60,415 nucleotides of DNA from assembly GCA_947489195.1 (NCBI GenBank), contig CANLCT010000023.1, positions 1-60,415 on the forward strand, given 5' to 3'. This DNA comes from an uncultured Aquimarina sp. (GTDB taxonomy: Bacteria; Bacteroidota; Bacteroidia; Flavobacteriales; Flavobacteriaceae). The translations under genes and the position numbers were made by a program. The notes beneath the pieces are model-generated. The model searched no databases, was not told the DNA's origin, and was given only the letters and a program-made list of their open reading frames with translations. Positions 47,344 through 55,632 of the stretch are shown in pieces (position 1 is the first letter of the stretch; each line of letters opens with the position of its first letter).

Positions 47344-48876
47344 ATGCAAAATAATGTCCTTATCCTAGATTTTGGTTCGCAATACACACAGTTAATTGCG
47401 CGCAGAGTTAGAGAACTCAATATTTATTGTGAAATTCATCCGTTTAATAAAGTGCCTAAAAACTTATTAGATTTTAAGGCAGTTGTACTTTCGGGTTCGC
47501 CATCTTCGGTGCGAAGTGATCAAGCTCCACATGTGGATCTTTCAGAAATACGAGGTAAAAAGCCCCTTTTAGGGGTGTGTTACGGAGCACAATATTTGGC
47601 CCATTTCCATGGAGGTGAAGTGGCGCCATCAAATACTAGAGAATACGGTAGAGCAAACTTGTCTTATGTAAAAAATGGAGAAACATTTTTTGAAGGAATC
47701 AACGAAGGTTCACAAGTATGGATGAGTCATAGTGATACCATTAAATCATTGCCTGCAGGTGGAGTATGCTTAGCAAGTACACATGATGTTGAAAATGCGG
47801 CGTATAAAATAGAAGGAGAAGAAACCTATGCAATTCAATTCCATCCAGAAGTATATCATTCAACTGATGGGAAACAATTATTAGAAAACTTTTTAGTAAA
47901 AATAGCTGGGGTAGCTCAAGAGTGGACACCAAACTCTTTTGTTGATACTACTGTAGCAGAACTAAAAGAAAAAATAGGATCCGAAAAAGTAATTTTAGGA
48001 TTAAGTGGAGGTGTCGATTCTACTGTAGCAGCAGTATTATTGCACAAAGCTATTGGAAGTCATTTACAATGTATTTTTGTAAATAATGGTTTGCTTCGTA
48101 AAAATGAATTTGAAAGTGTATTGGAGCAATACCATGGAATGGGCTTAAATGTAAAAGGGGTTGATGCTTCGGCACGCTTTTTGGATGCCTTAGCTGGCGA
48201 AAGTGACCCAGAAGGTAAACGAAAGATTATTGGAAAAGCTTTTGTAGATGTGTTTGATGATGAATCAAAATTGATTGATGATGCAAAATGGTTGGCACAA
48301 GGAACTATTTATCCAGATGTTATTGAGTCGGTTTCGGCAACAGGAGGACCTTCGGCAACCATAAAATCACATCATAATGTAGGTGGATTACCCGATTATA
48401 TGAAATTAAAAGTAGTGGAACCTTTACGCGCTTTATTTAAAGATGAGGTGCGTAGAGTAGGTGCCTCTCTTGGAATTGATCCAGAACTATTAGGGCGTCA
48501 CCCTTTTCCAGGTCCTGGATTAGCGATTCGTATACTTGGAGATATTACAGCCGAAAAGGTGGCTATTTTACAAGAGGTGGATGCCATTTTTATTAACGGA
48601 TTAAAAGAAGAAGGTCTGTATAATAGTGTATGGCAAGCTGGAGCTATTTTACTGCCGGTAAATAGCGTAGGAGTAATGGGAGATGAACGTACTTATGAAA
48701 AATGTGTAGCCTTACGTGCAGTTGAAAGTACCGATGGTATGACAGCCGATTGGGTAAATTTGCCTTACGAGTTTTTGCAAAAAACATCGAATGCAATAAT
48801 TAATAGAGTAAAAGGAGTTAATAGAGTGGTATATGATATTAGTTCAAAACCACCAGCAACTATTGAATGGGAATAA
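47344..48876 (+). CDS. guaA: GMP synthase (glutamine-hydrolysing)
   Basis: This is a 510-residue enzyme making GMP from XMP. The start chosen is ATG 47344 ([21 protein letters not shown]); a TTG two codons earlier is in frame but less likely. The glutaminase domain has nucleophile C79 ([12 protein letters not shown]) and the His-Glu pair in QFHPEVYHS. The ATP-pyrophosphatase motif SGGVDST is at 221-227. The dimerisation domain ends [11 protein letters not shown] long hairpin follows the stop. Confidence 0.96.
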   Translation: MQNNVLILDFGSQYTQLIARRVRELNIYCEIHPFNKVPKNLLDFKAVVLSGSPSSVRSDQAPHVDLSEIRGKKPLLGVCYGAQYLAHFHGGEVAPSNTREYGRANLSYVKNGETFFEGINEGSQVWMSHSDTIKSLPAGGVCLASTHDVENAAYKIEGEETYAIQFHPEVYHSTDGKQLLENFLVKIAGVAQEWTPNSFVDTTVAELKEKIGSEKVILGLSGGVDSTVAAVLLHKAIGSHLQCIFVNNGLLRKNEFESVLEQYHGMGLNVKGVDASARFLDALAGESDPEGKRKIIGKAFVDVFDDESKLIDDAKWLAQGTIYPDVIESVSATGGPSATIKSHHNVGGLPDYMKLKVVEPLRALFKDEVRRVGASLGIDPELLGRHPFPGPGLAIRILGDITAEKVAILQEVDAIFINGLKEEGLYNSVWQAGAILLPVNSVGVMGDERTYEKCVALRAVESTDGMTADWVNLPYEFLQKTSNAIINRVKGVNRVVYDISSKPPATIEWE

Positions 48877-48910
48877 ATGAAATAGGTTGTTTCCTTTATA
48901 ATAAATAAAA

Positions 48911-48959
48911 TTAGTGCGTTGGTTCTTATTGAAAAAAAATAATGAATGCAACGCACTAA
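48911..48959 (+). terminator. Long hairpin after guaA
   Basis: TTAGTGCGTTG pairs with CAACGCACTAA across a 27-nt loop that can partly pair further, followed by a short T stretch. It probably acts as a terminator. Confidence 0.6.
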
Positions 48960-49077
48960 ATTTTATGTTTGAACTTACATAGTGTTTTTAATTGCGGTAA
49001 AAGATAATTTCCAAGTCAATAAAAAATTAAGATGAGTTCATTATTTAAGTGTATATTGTTTTATAAATTATAAGTGT

Positions 49078-51018
49078 ATGAAAAACATTTTGATGCTGAT
49101 TGTAGCTTTTTTTAGTTGTATTCAGCTTGCTCAAGCTCAGTTTAATTTTAAGCAACATAAGGTAGAAAAAGGCGAAGATGTATATTCAATTGCCAAACTT
49201 TATGGAACTACTCCCGAGGCAATTTATAATTTAAATCCTATGGCAGAACAAGGTATACAGCCTGATACCTTTATTGTACTTCCAAATGTTGTAACACCAC
49301 CAGAAACATTTGTTGAAGGAATTGTGTTTAAAAAACATAAAACAAAGAAAAAGGAAACACTATACAGTATTGCCCGAAAGTACAAAGTGACGGTTGATGA
49401 GGTGAAAAAATACAACACATTTTTAGATGAAGATCCATTACGTAAAGGGGATATATTAAAAATTCCACTACCTGCACCCAAAACAAACAAAGTGATACGT
49501 AAGTTAGGGGGTAGCAAAAAAGAAGATGTAACTATTTCAAAAAAGGATACATCAAAAGCTACAAAAATTTATACGGTACAACCTAAAGATACTCGTTATG
49601 GGATTGCCCGTAAATTTGGAATTACTATACCAGAATTGGAAAATATGAATCCAAATTTGGGTGAAGACTTTCCTATCGGGATTCAAATTTTAGTTCCTGC
49701 ATTAGTCTCGGATGAGTCATCAAATACAGATCAAAAATTTAAGTTGTATCAGGTAATGCCAAAAGAAACTATCTATAGTTTAACACGAAGGTTTGAAATT
49801 AGTTCAGATTCATTAGCGATATTAAATCCAACTGTAAAAGAAGGGCTAAAGGCAGGAATGATTTTGCGTTTGCCTAATTTAGATAGTTTGGAAACAATCG
49901 ATAGCGGTGTGTTAATGAATTTAGAAAATAGAATAAGTTATCCAGAAACAAAGACAATAGCAGTAATGCTTCCCTTTGGAATGGATAAAGTCGATTTTAG
50001 CGAAGAAGAAACACTAAAAGAACATATTAAAAAAAGTAAGTTGGTGCGTTTAACAATTGACTTTTATACAGGAGTATTGTTAGCTGTAGAAGCAGCAAAA
50101 GAGAAAGGGATTAGCGTAGATTTAAATGTTTTTGACACACAAAAAAGTGATGCTGTTGTTGCCAAATTAATAAAGAATGAAGCTATTGAAGCCAGCGATG
50201 CAGTAATAGGGCCTTTGTATAAAAAAAATGTCGAAAAAGCAGCATCATTATTAAAATCATCCAATACTCCAGTATTGTCTCCGATTTCAAATACAGTAAG
50301 TGCGAAGTATAAAAATGTATTTCAAACTAAACCATCGGCTTCGGTGTTAGAAGATAAAATAATTAATTACGTTAAAAAGGATACTTCAAATAAAGATATT
50401 ATCATTATTGCTGATAAGAAGAGTGAAAAAGTAAAACAGAAATTGAAAAGTGCTTTTGCAGAAGCGAAAGTGCTAGATCCAGAAGAAGAGAATTTTTTGA
50501 AAGAAGCAAATTTAATAGAAGCACTTGGAGATGCTGATGATAATAAAGAAATTTGGGTGTTTTTAGAAACCTCAAATATGCAATTAATTAGTAATGTGGT
50601 TCCTTTTTTAAATGCCCGAGCAAAATCGCATAAAATTACATTATTTACAACAGATAAATCAAATGTTTACGATAATGAATCTATTTTGAATACGCATCTT
50701 TCAAATTTAAAATTCCATTACCCTTCTGTTCAAAAAGAAGTAAGTATTGAGGAACGTTCTAAAGTTTATGAAACTTATAAATCAAAGTATGGCGTATTAC
50801 CAAATCATTATGCAATACGTGGTTATGATTTAACTTATGATTTGTTATTACGATTAGGGTCATCATTTGATATTTACGAACAAGCTAGCCAGAATTTCAC
50901 TACTGAATATAACGAAAATAAATTTGGATATGTTATAAATCCTGAAGGAGGTTATACGAATGCGGCTTGTTATATCATGCGTTATGCAAAAGGCTTGGAA
51001 TTTAAAGTAGTCGAGTAA
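49078..51018 (+). CDS. LysM-repeat protein with a periplasmic-binding-like domain
   Basis: This is a 646-residue exported protein (mature end QFNFKQHK). Four LysM repeats follow at about 22-70, 82-132, 163-210 and 220-266, each with a YSIA or YGIA or YSLT helix and an L-P end. They bind peptidoglycan. From about residue 290 on, a type I periplasmic-binding-protein-like fold follows (TIAVMLPFGMDKVD, then DAVIGPLYKKNVEKAASLLK and YAIRGYDLTYDLLLR). The pairing is frequent in flavobacteria behind guaA. It may sense or hold a ligand at the wall. The next gene overlaps its stop (TAATG). Confidence 0.87.
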   Translation: MKNILMLIVAFFSCIQLAQAQFNFKQHKVEKGEDVYSIAKLYGTTPEAIYNLNPMAEQGIQPDTFIVLPNVVTPPETFVEGIVFKKHKTKKKETLYSIARKYKVTVDEVKKYNTFLDEDPLRKGDILKIPLPAPKTNKVIRKLGGSKKEDVTISKKDTSKATKIYTVQPKDTRYGIARKFGITIPELENMNPNLGEDFPIGIQILVPALVSDESSNTDQKFKLYQVMPKETIYSLTRRFEISSDSLAILNPTVKEGLKAGMILRLPNLDSLETIDSGVLMNLENRISYPETKTIAVMLPFGMDKVDFSEEETLKEHIKKSKLVRLTIDFYTGVLLAVEAAKEKGISVDLNVFDTQKSDAVVAKLIKNEAIEASDAVIGPLYKKNVEKAASLLKSSNTPVLSPISNTVSAKYKNVFQTKPSASVLEDKIINYVKKDTSNKDIIIIADKKSEKVKQKLKSAFAEAKVLDPEEENFLKEANLIEALGDADDNKEIWVFLETSNMQLISNVVPFLNARAKSHKITLFTTDKSNVYDNESILNTHLSNLKFHYPSVQKEVSIEERSKVYETYKSKYGVLPNHYAIRGYDLTYDLLLRLGSSFDIYEQASQNFTTEYNENKFGYVINPEGGYTNAACYIMRYAKGLEFKVVE

Positions 51019-51566
51019 TGAGACTATTGATTTTTTGTTTGTTAATATCACTGCAAGTAATAGGGCAAAATAAGCGAGATGTTTCGCAAAATAGAGTCTA
51101 TTACAACCAACATCCAAAATTAACCTGGAATTCTTTTAAAGGGGAAAAGCCAAGTAATACTGAATTCGCGGCTAGTGTAAATACAGGGATTGGCTTCAAA
51201 TGGAGTTATGCAACCGATCAGGGTATAATTGATTTGCAATATGAAGTGGTTAGTTATGTACAACCTAATTTTTCATGGGTTGTTGAAAAAGAAAAGGATG
51301 CAGAATTATTAACACACGAACAACTGCATTTTGATATAACAGAATTGCATGCCCGTATGTTTAGGAAAAGATTAAGTGAATATAAGTTTGGAAGGAATAT
51401 ACGTAAAGCTATGAGTAAAATACATGGGGATATTGAATTTGAGCGTAACCAAATGCAAAAAACTTATGATAATGAAACCGAACATTCAAAAAATACGGTG
51501 AAGCAATTATTTTGGGATGAAAAAATAGCTAAATTGTTAGAAAAGTTTAAAGCCTACTCAAAATAA
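51018..51566 (+). CDS. DUF922 family putative secreted zinc protease
   Basis: This is a 182-residue exported protein (mature end QNKRD). The DUF922 domain fills the rest, with HEQLH at residues 100-104 as the HExxH zinc site, preceded by DAELLTHEQLHFDI. DUF922 is predicted to be a zinc-dependent protease outside the cytoplasm. The ATG shares one base with the stop of the LysM gene, so the two are translationally coupled, suggesting a joint wall-related role. Confidence 0.87.
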   Translation: MRLLIFCLLISLQVIGQNKRDVSQNRVYYNQHPKLTWNSFKGEKPSNTEFAASVNTGIGFKWSYATDQGIIDLQYEVVSYVQPNFSWVVEKEKDAELLTHEQLHFDITELHARMFRKRLSEYKFGRNIRKAMSKIHGDIEFERNQMQKTYDNETEHSKNTVKQLFWDEKIAKLLEKFKAYSK

Positions 51567-51585
51567 ATAAAAAAAAAGATTCTTA

Positions 51586-51798
51586 GTGATAGACCAAAAA
51601 CAATTTCTTTTAGATCTAGCAAAGGCGAAAATGCCCTTTGGAAAGTATAAAGATCGTTTTTTAATTGATTTGCCCGAATATTATATTGTGTGGTATAAAA
51701 ATAAAGGTTTTCCTAAAGGGAAATTGGGCTTACAAATGGAAAGTGTGTATGAATTAAAGCTAAATGGATTAGAGGATTTAGTCAGAAAACTAAGATAA
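51586..51798 (+). CDS. DUF3820 family small protein
   Basis: This 70-residue cytoplasmic protein starts at GTG 51586 (MIDQKQFLLDLAKAKMPFGK). The family pattern MPFGKYKDRFLIDLPEYYIVWY is complete, as is GLQMESVYELKLNG near the end. DUF3820 resembles a small fold found near exonuclease-like proteins; the role is unknown. It lies 19 bases after the DUF922 gene, third in the same run. Confidence 0.85.
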   Translation: MIDQKQFLLDLAKAKMPFGKYKDRFLIDLPEYYIVWYKNKGFPKGKLGLQMESVYELKLNGLEDLVRKLR

Positions 51799-51933
51799 GT
51801 TTATATTTTCTCAAAACTCCGCTTTCATTTTTAAAAGTATCTATTCATTAATTGTAGTAGAAATAACTTTTTGAAAAAAAATTAGGGTTTTTTAGGAGTT
51901 AGTTGTCTTAATAGAAATCATAAATTTTTTTCT

Positions 51934-52413
51934 ATGAAAAAGACAATAACCAAATTAGTATTATTTTCAATAGTGTTTTTAGGAATTTCATGTAGTTCAG
52001 ATGATAACACAGAGTCAGAACCCCTTTCGATAAGCACAATAAAGTCATTACGCCCACAAGTAACAGTAAAAAATGCAATGTTTACTGCAGATGGGAAAGA
52101 GGTAGATCCCACTTTGGCTATTCAAGGAGTAAATTCTAATGATGAATTTAAATTTGCACTTCCATTATTAAGAGTAGGTGATAAGTTTACCACATTCCTT
52201 TTTTTACTTTTTGAAGGTGAGGCTGATTTTAAGTGGATTATAGCAGATGATAGAGAAGGAACAAATGCAAAACCTATTGAAGGAGCAGATATGGAAACAT
52301 ACATAACTACAGCCGCACTTTTAGGAAAGTATTTAGGAGCAGAGTTTAAAGCAGAAGGAGTAGAAAGAGTAATAAAGAGTCAATTTATTGGACCTTTTAT
52401 AGAAAAGGAATAA
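51934..52413 (+). CDS. Hypothetical lipoprotein
   Basis: This is a 159-residue protein with a lipobox ending at C20 (VFLGISC, then SSDDNTESE). The S-S-D-D stretch after the Cys is a typical surface-export signal in Bacteroidota lipoproteins. The rest shows beta strands (QVTVKNAMFTADGKEVDP) and no known motif. Not recognised. It starts 135 bases after the DUF3820 gene, probably with its own promoter. Confidence 0.7.
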   Translation: MKKTITKLVLFSIVFLGISCSSDDNTESEPLSISTIKSLRPQVTVKNAMFTADGKEVDPTLAIQGVNSNDEFKFALPLLRVGDKFTTFLFLLFEGEADFKWIIADDREGTNAKPIEGADMETYITTAALLGKYLGAEFKAEGVERVIKSQFIGPFIEKE

Positions 52414-52768
52414 AATAGAGCCAATATAATAGTCAGAAAAAGATTCCGTATAAAGATTTAGAGATCTATTTGAAAATAATATTGAGATTAATTAAACCCA
52501 GATTATGTAATAGAACTTTGTAATGAGACATGCAACCACAATAAAAACAAGTGCTTTCTCAATTTCAGCATAGCACCGCTATGGTTAAATTGAAAAGTGT
52601 AATGAAGTGTTTATTTTTGAAGTGGTTTCATGGTATAATAAATTTTCTGTTGCATAATTTGGGTTAAATATAAACCTCCATATCACTTTGCATTTATTAA
52701 AAGTATATATGGAGGTATATAATAAATCATATTAAAATTATGAGTTATTTATTTATAATTTTAAAAAA
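52414..52768. other. Intergenic region with two hairpins
   Basis: At 52560-52592 CAATTT...ATAGC-ACC-GCTAT...AAATTG forms an imperfect 15-bp hairpin without a T tail. At 52674-52716 ACCTCCATAT pairs with ATATGGAGGT across 23 nt, just beyond the end of the minus-strand agarase gene, and may help end its transcript. No gene is seen. Confidence 0.5.
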
Positions 52769-55393
52769 TTAATCAATAATTAGTTTTTTTGTTTTGTTAT
52801 TTATTTTTACAAAATAAAGACCACTTGATATATTAGATAAATCAATAGCACTTTGTCCATTTTTAGCTGTAGTAGTAATTATTGATTTACCAGTAAAATC
52901 TAAAATAGAAATAATATCAGTGACTAATGTGTTTTCTATAGTAATTGTATTTCCTTGAGAAACCGGATTTGGGTATAAAATTAAGCTGTTGCTAATTTCA
53001 TTGGCTAATAATTTAGCTCCAGCAATAGGAGTTCCAAAAACTTCAATTTCAGCAATATTCAAAAAACCAACTCCTATGAGTTGAATTCTAACATAGCGTC
53101 CAACAATATTTACACCAACACTTGTAGGTCTTTCGGCAATATCACTCTGGAAAAAAACACCAACATTAGGTTGGTTAGCTGTAGTTACAATATCAGTAGA
53201 TGTAAATGGTTGATCAGAAATGAATAATTGATAATCACTTAAACGTTCGGCGCAACAATCTTGTCTATTCCATATATTAACTTGGTCTAGATTGAATCTG
53301 CCTTCTAGGTCAATTTCTAACCACGTGTTTCCATTCTCATCCGAATGCGAAAAATTATTAGTGTTGCCATCAATAGCAAAATTTGCGGTTAAACCAAAAA
53401 GGGTACTAGATTGAGTGGCAGTTTTATTGAGAGCCACATTAGCTCTAGGGCCAGATGGAGGAGGAGTTGTGTTATTTACATTTATAGTTATGGATTGTGA
53501 TGTAACAGCACCATTATTATCTGTGGCAACAGCTTGTAAAGTGTGCGGGCCAGCTGTAAGATTATTCAATAAAGTATCATTTGAAGTACCATTGTCAGCT
53601 CCCCAATTGTATGGCGCTATATTTTCCTGTCTTATAAATGAACCATCAAAAAATAATCGGACATTAGAAATGTTTCCATCTATATCATTTGCATTAACAG
53701 TAACTCCAATATTGCTTCCCGTGGTAAAATTTGCTCCGTTTAAAGGGTTGGAGAATGAAATTTGTGGGGGTTGATTACCAATTGGAGTTGGATTATTATT
53801 GCTGGTTGTATTAAAAGAAATAGGAGTGTTGTCATCTGCAAAACCGCTATCATTATCAACAGACATAAATACCAATAATAAAATCTGATGACCAGGATCT
53901 AAATCAGACGATGAAGGGATGGGGTTATTCCCTGCCTCGTCAAAACTTGTGGGGATAGTATATGAAAAGTTGGTAGTACCAGTATTAGCTGAATCTCCAG
54001 GAATAGCTACAGTAAATGGGCTAGTGGCTACTTCATTTCCGTTTTCATCTAATTCCCTTACTTGAACAGCAACATAATTTAAATCTTCTTCATTTCCATT
54101 AGTTATACCTGTAGCATAGCTTAAATTAAGAGTAGCTGTTTGTCCAGCGGTAAACTGAGGTAAAGGGTTTCCTGCCGATACAAATGAAGGGCTATTATTA
54201 AAAGTAAGGCTTCGATTTCTATTTGTAGTATTTACAGGAGGATTACCTCCATTTGAACTTACAGGTTTATATACTCGAATCCAATCTACTCTCATAGTAT
54301 GGTCAGCCCTTCTACTTATTTCGGTATCGGTAGGCGATCGACCAGCATCAGCTTGGAAACTTTGATCTTCAACATTAATAATGATGTCCATTTCTTTTGA
54401 AAATTGACGACCATTATTTAAATGATTAAATGGATCAATAACACTAATATTCGAAGCTGCTTGAGCAGCTTGTAAGTTTGGAGCAGTAATCATTTGCTGA
54501 AAACCAGCTCTAGCTCCAGTTTCAAATACTAGCTGACCACCTGGTTGATTGCTGGTGACTCCTGCAGGATATGTTGCTTCAAATTGGCCATTTATAAGTC
54601 TGCTTTGTAAGGCGTTATTATCAACAATTCTCTGTAACTGCCCGTCAATGTAGTACTCTAGTCTAGTTGGCGAAACCCAGTATACACCTATGTTAACAGT
54701 ACGTCCTCCCCATTGAGTAATGCCTTGTCTTCTCCAAAAGCTATTAAAATCTCGAGGTTGATAATCTGTAAATGGTTGGCGAATAAAAACATGATGACTT
54801 AAGTGAATACGTTCGGCAAAAAAAGCATTTCTACCATCGTCACCTGTACCTCCATAAGCTTCAATAATATCGATCTCCTCGGTATCATCGGGGCTTAATA
54901 ACCAAACATCTGAGGCAAGCATGGAATTCATTATTTGTATTCTAGCTTCAATAAATACGGGGTATTTGACTCTATTTAAGTTTGTCATACAGCCAGATCT
55001 TGTAGCAAAATTATAGAGTAATTCACCGTTAAAACCTCTTTTTACTTCACCTGGTACTCGTGATGCGATAATGTTCAAAAAACCACCTTGAACCGAAATC
55101 TGATTTGGAGTCCATATAGTTGGACCAGGTCCAGGAAAACTGTTAGGAGCACCATTGGGTTGATCGTGGTAAGTGTTATACCATTTGGCAGCTTGCCCCG
55201 GAGGGCCAAAGTTTACTCGAGTATTACTCGCGTTGAATGTATAGTTAAAATCATCGGAAGGGGCTTCTTGAAGTTGCCAAATATTTCCAGAACCAGGGTT
55301 CGGGGGAATAGGTACATTGTCCCAATCTCGTTGAGCATATAGGTTAAATAAGCAAAATAATAATAAGAGCGAAGTTAATTGTAAATGTTTCAT
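52769..55393 (-). CDS. GH16 agarase-like secreted enzyme (copy 1)
   Basis: This 874-residue protein has a signal peptide (1-20, mature end QRDWDNVPIPP). The GH16 domain spans about 21-385, with the catalytic motif EEIDIIE: nucleophile E173, D175 and acid/base E178, within WLLSPDDTEEIDIIEAYGG. DWDNVPIP and SDDFNYTFN are typical of beta-agarases. Then follow a beta domain (395-545), an Ig-like domain (555-655), a discoidin/F5-8-type C domain (665-800, with CC in NRQDCCAERL), and a T9SS sorting tail (from about 805). It should cut agar or a related red-algal galactan at the surface. Porphyranase activity is an alternative. Confidence 0.9.
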   Translation of the reverse strand: MKHLQLTSLLLLFCLFNLYAQRDWDNVPIPPNPGSGNIWQLQEAPSDDFNYTFNASNTRVNFGPPGQAAKWYNTYHDQPNGAPNSFPGPGPTIWTPNQISVQGGFLNIIASRVPGEVKRGFNGELLYNFATRSGCMTNLNRVKYPVFIEARIQIMNSMLASDVWLLSPDDTEEIDIIEAYGGTGDDGRNAFFAERIHLSHHVFIRQPFTDYQPRDFNSFWRRQGITQWGGRTVNIGVYWVSPTRLEYYIDGQLQRIVDNNALQSRLINGQFEATYPAGVTSNQPGGQLVFETGARAGFQQMITAPNLQAAQAASNISVIDPFNHLNNGRQFSKEMDIIINVEDQSFQADAGRSPTDTEISRRADHTMRVDWIRVYKPVSSNGGNPPVNTTNRNRSLTFNNSPSFVSAGNPLPQFTAGQTATLNLSYATGITNGNEEDLNYVAVQVRELDENGNEVATSPFTVAIPGDSANTGTTNFSYTIPTSFDEAGNNPIPSSSDLDPGHQILLLVFMSVDNDSGFADDNTPISFNTTSNNNPTPIGNQPPQISFSNPLNGANFTTGSNIGVTVNANDIDGNISNVRLFFDGSFIRQENIAPYNWGADNGTSNDTLLNNLTAGPHTLQAVATDNNGAVTSQSITINVNNTTPPPSGPRANVALNKTATQSSTLFGLTANFAIDGNTNNFSHSDENGNTWLEIDLEGRFNLDQVNIWNRQDCCAERLSDYQLFISDQPFTSTDIVTTANQPNVGVFFQSDIAERPTSVGVNIVGRYVRIQLIGVGFLNIAEIEVFGTPIAGAKLLANEISNSLILYPNPVSQGNTITIENTLVTDIISILDFTGKSIITTTAKNGQSAIDLSNISSGLYFVKINNKTKKLIID

Positions 55394-55416
55394 GTTTTAA
55401 GTGTTTAATTTTTTAA

Positions 55417-55430
55417 GAAATCGTTTTCGT
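55417..55430 (-). promoter_or_regulatory. LacI-like operator motif upstream of agarase copy 1
   Basis: GAAATCGTTTTCGT, 23 bases before the ATG, has a near-symmetric AAnCGnTT core. The same motif with two changes lies at about the same distance upstream of copy 2. Confidence 0.45.
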
Positions 55431-55574
55431 TAAATTAAATCTTTAAAACAATGATATATTAAACTATATAGTCTTTTGATGTTACTTTATTGATATTTTA
55501 ACTTAATTTTTATTGAATATATATCAAAACAACAAATGGGGTAAAAAATTATTATTTAAGATTATGTTGTAATT

Positions 55575-55610
55575 AGAAAAGGCCTCTCGATAATTCGAGA
55601 AGCCTTTTCT
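55575..55610. terminator. Terminator between the two agarase genes
   Basis: AGAAAAGGCcTCTCGA pairs with TCGAGAaGCCTTTTCT over about 16 bp around TAAT. It closes the transcript of copy 2, so copy 1 needs its own promoter. Confidence 0.88.
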
Positions 55611-55632
55611 AATTTATTTTATTTGGAAAAAA

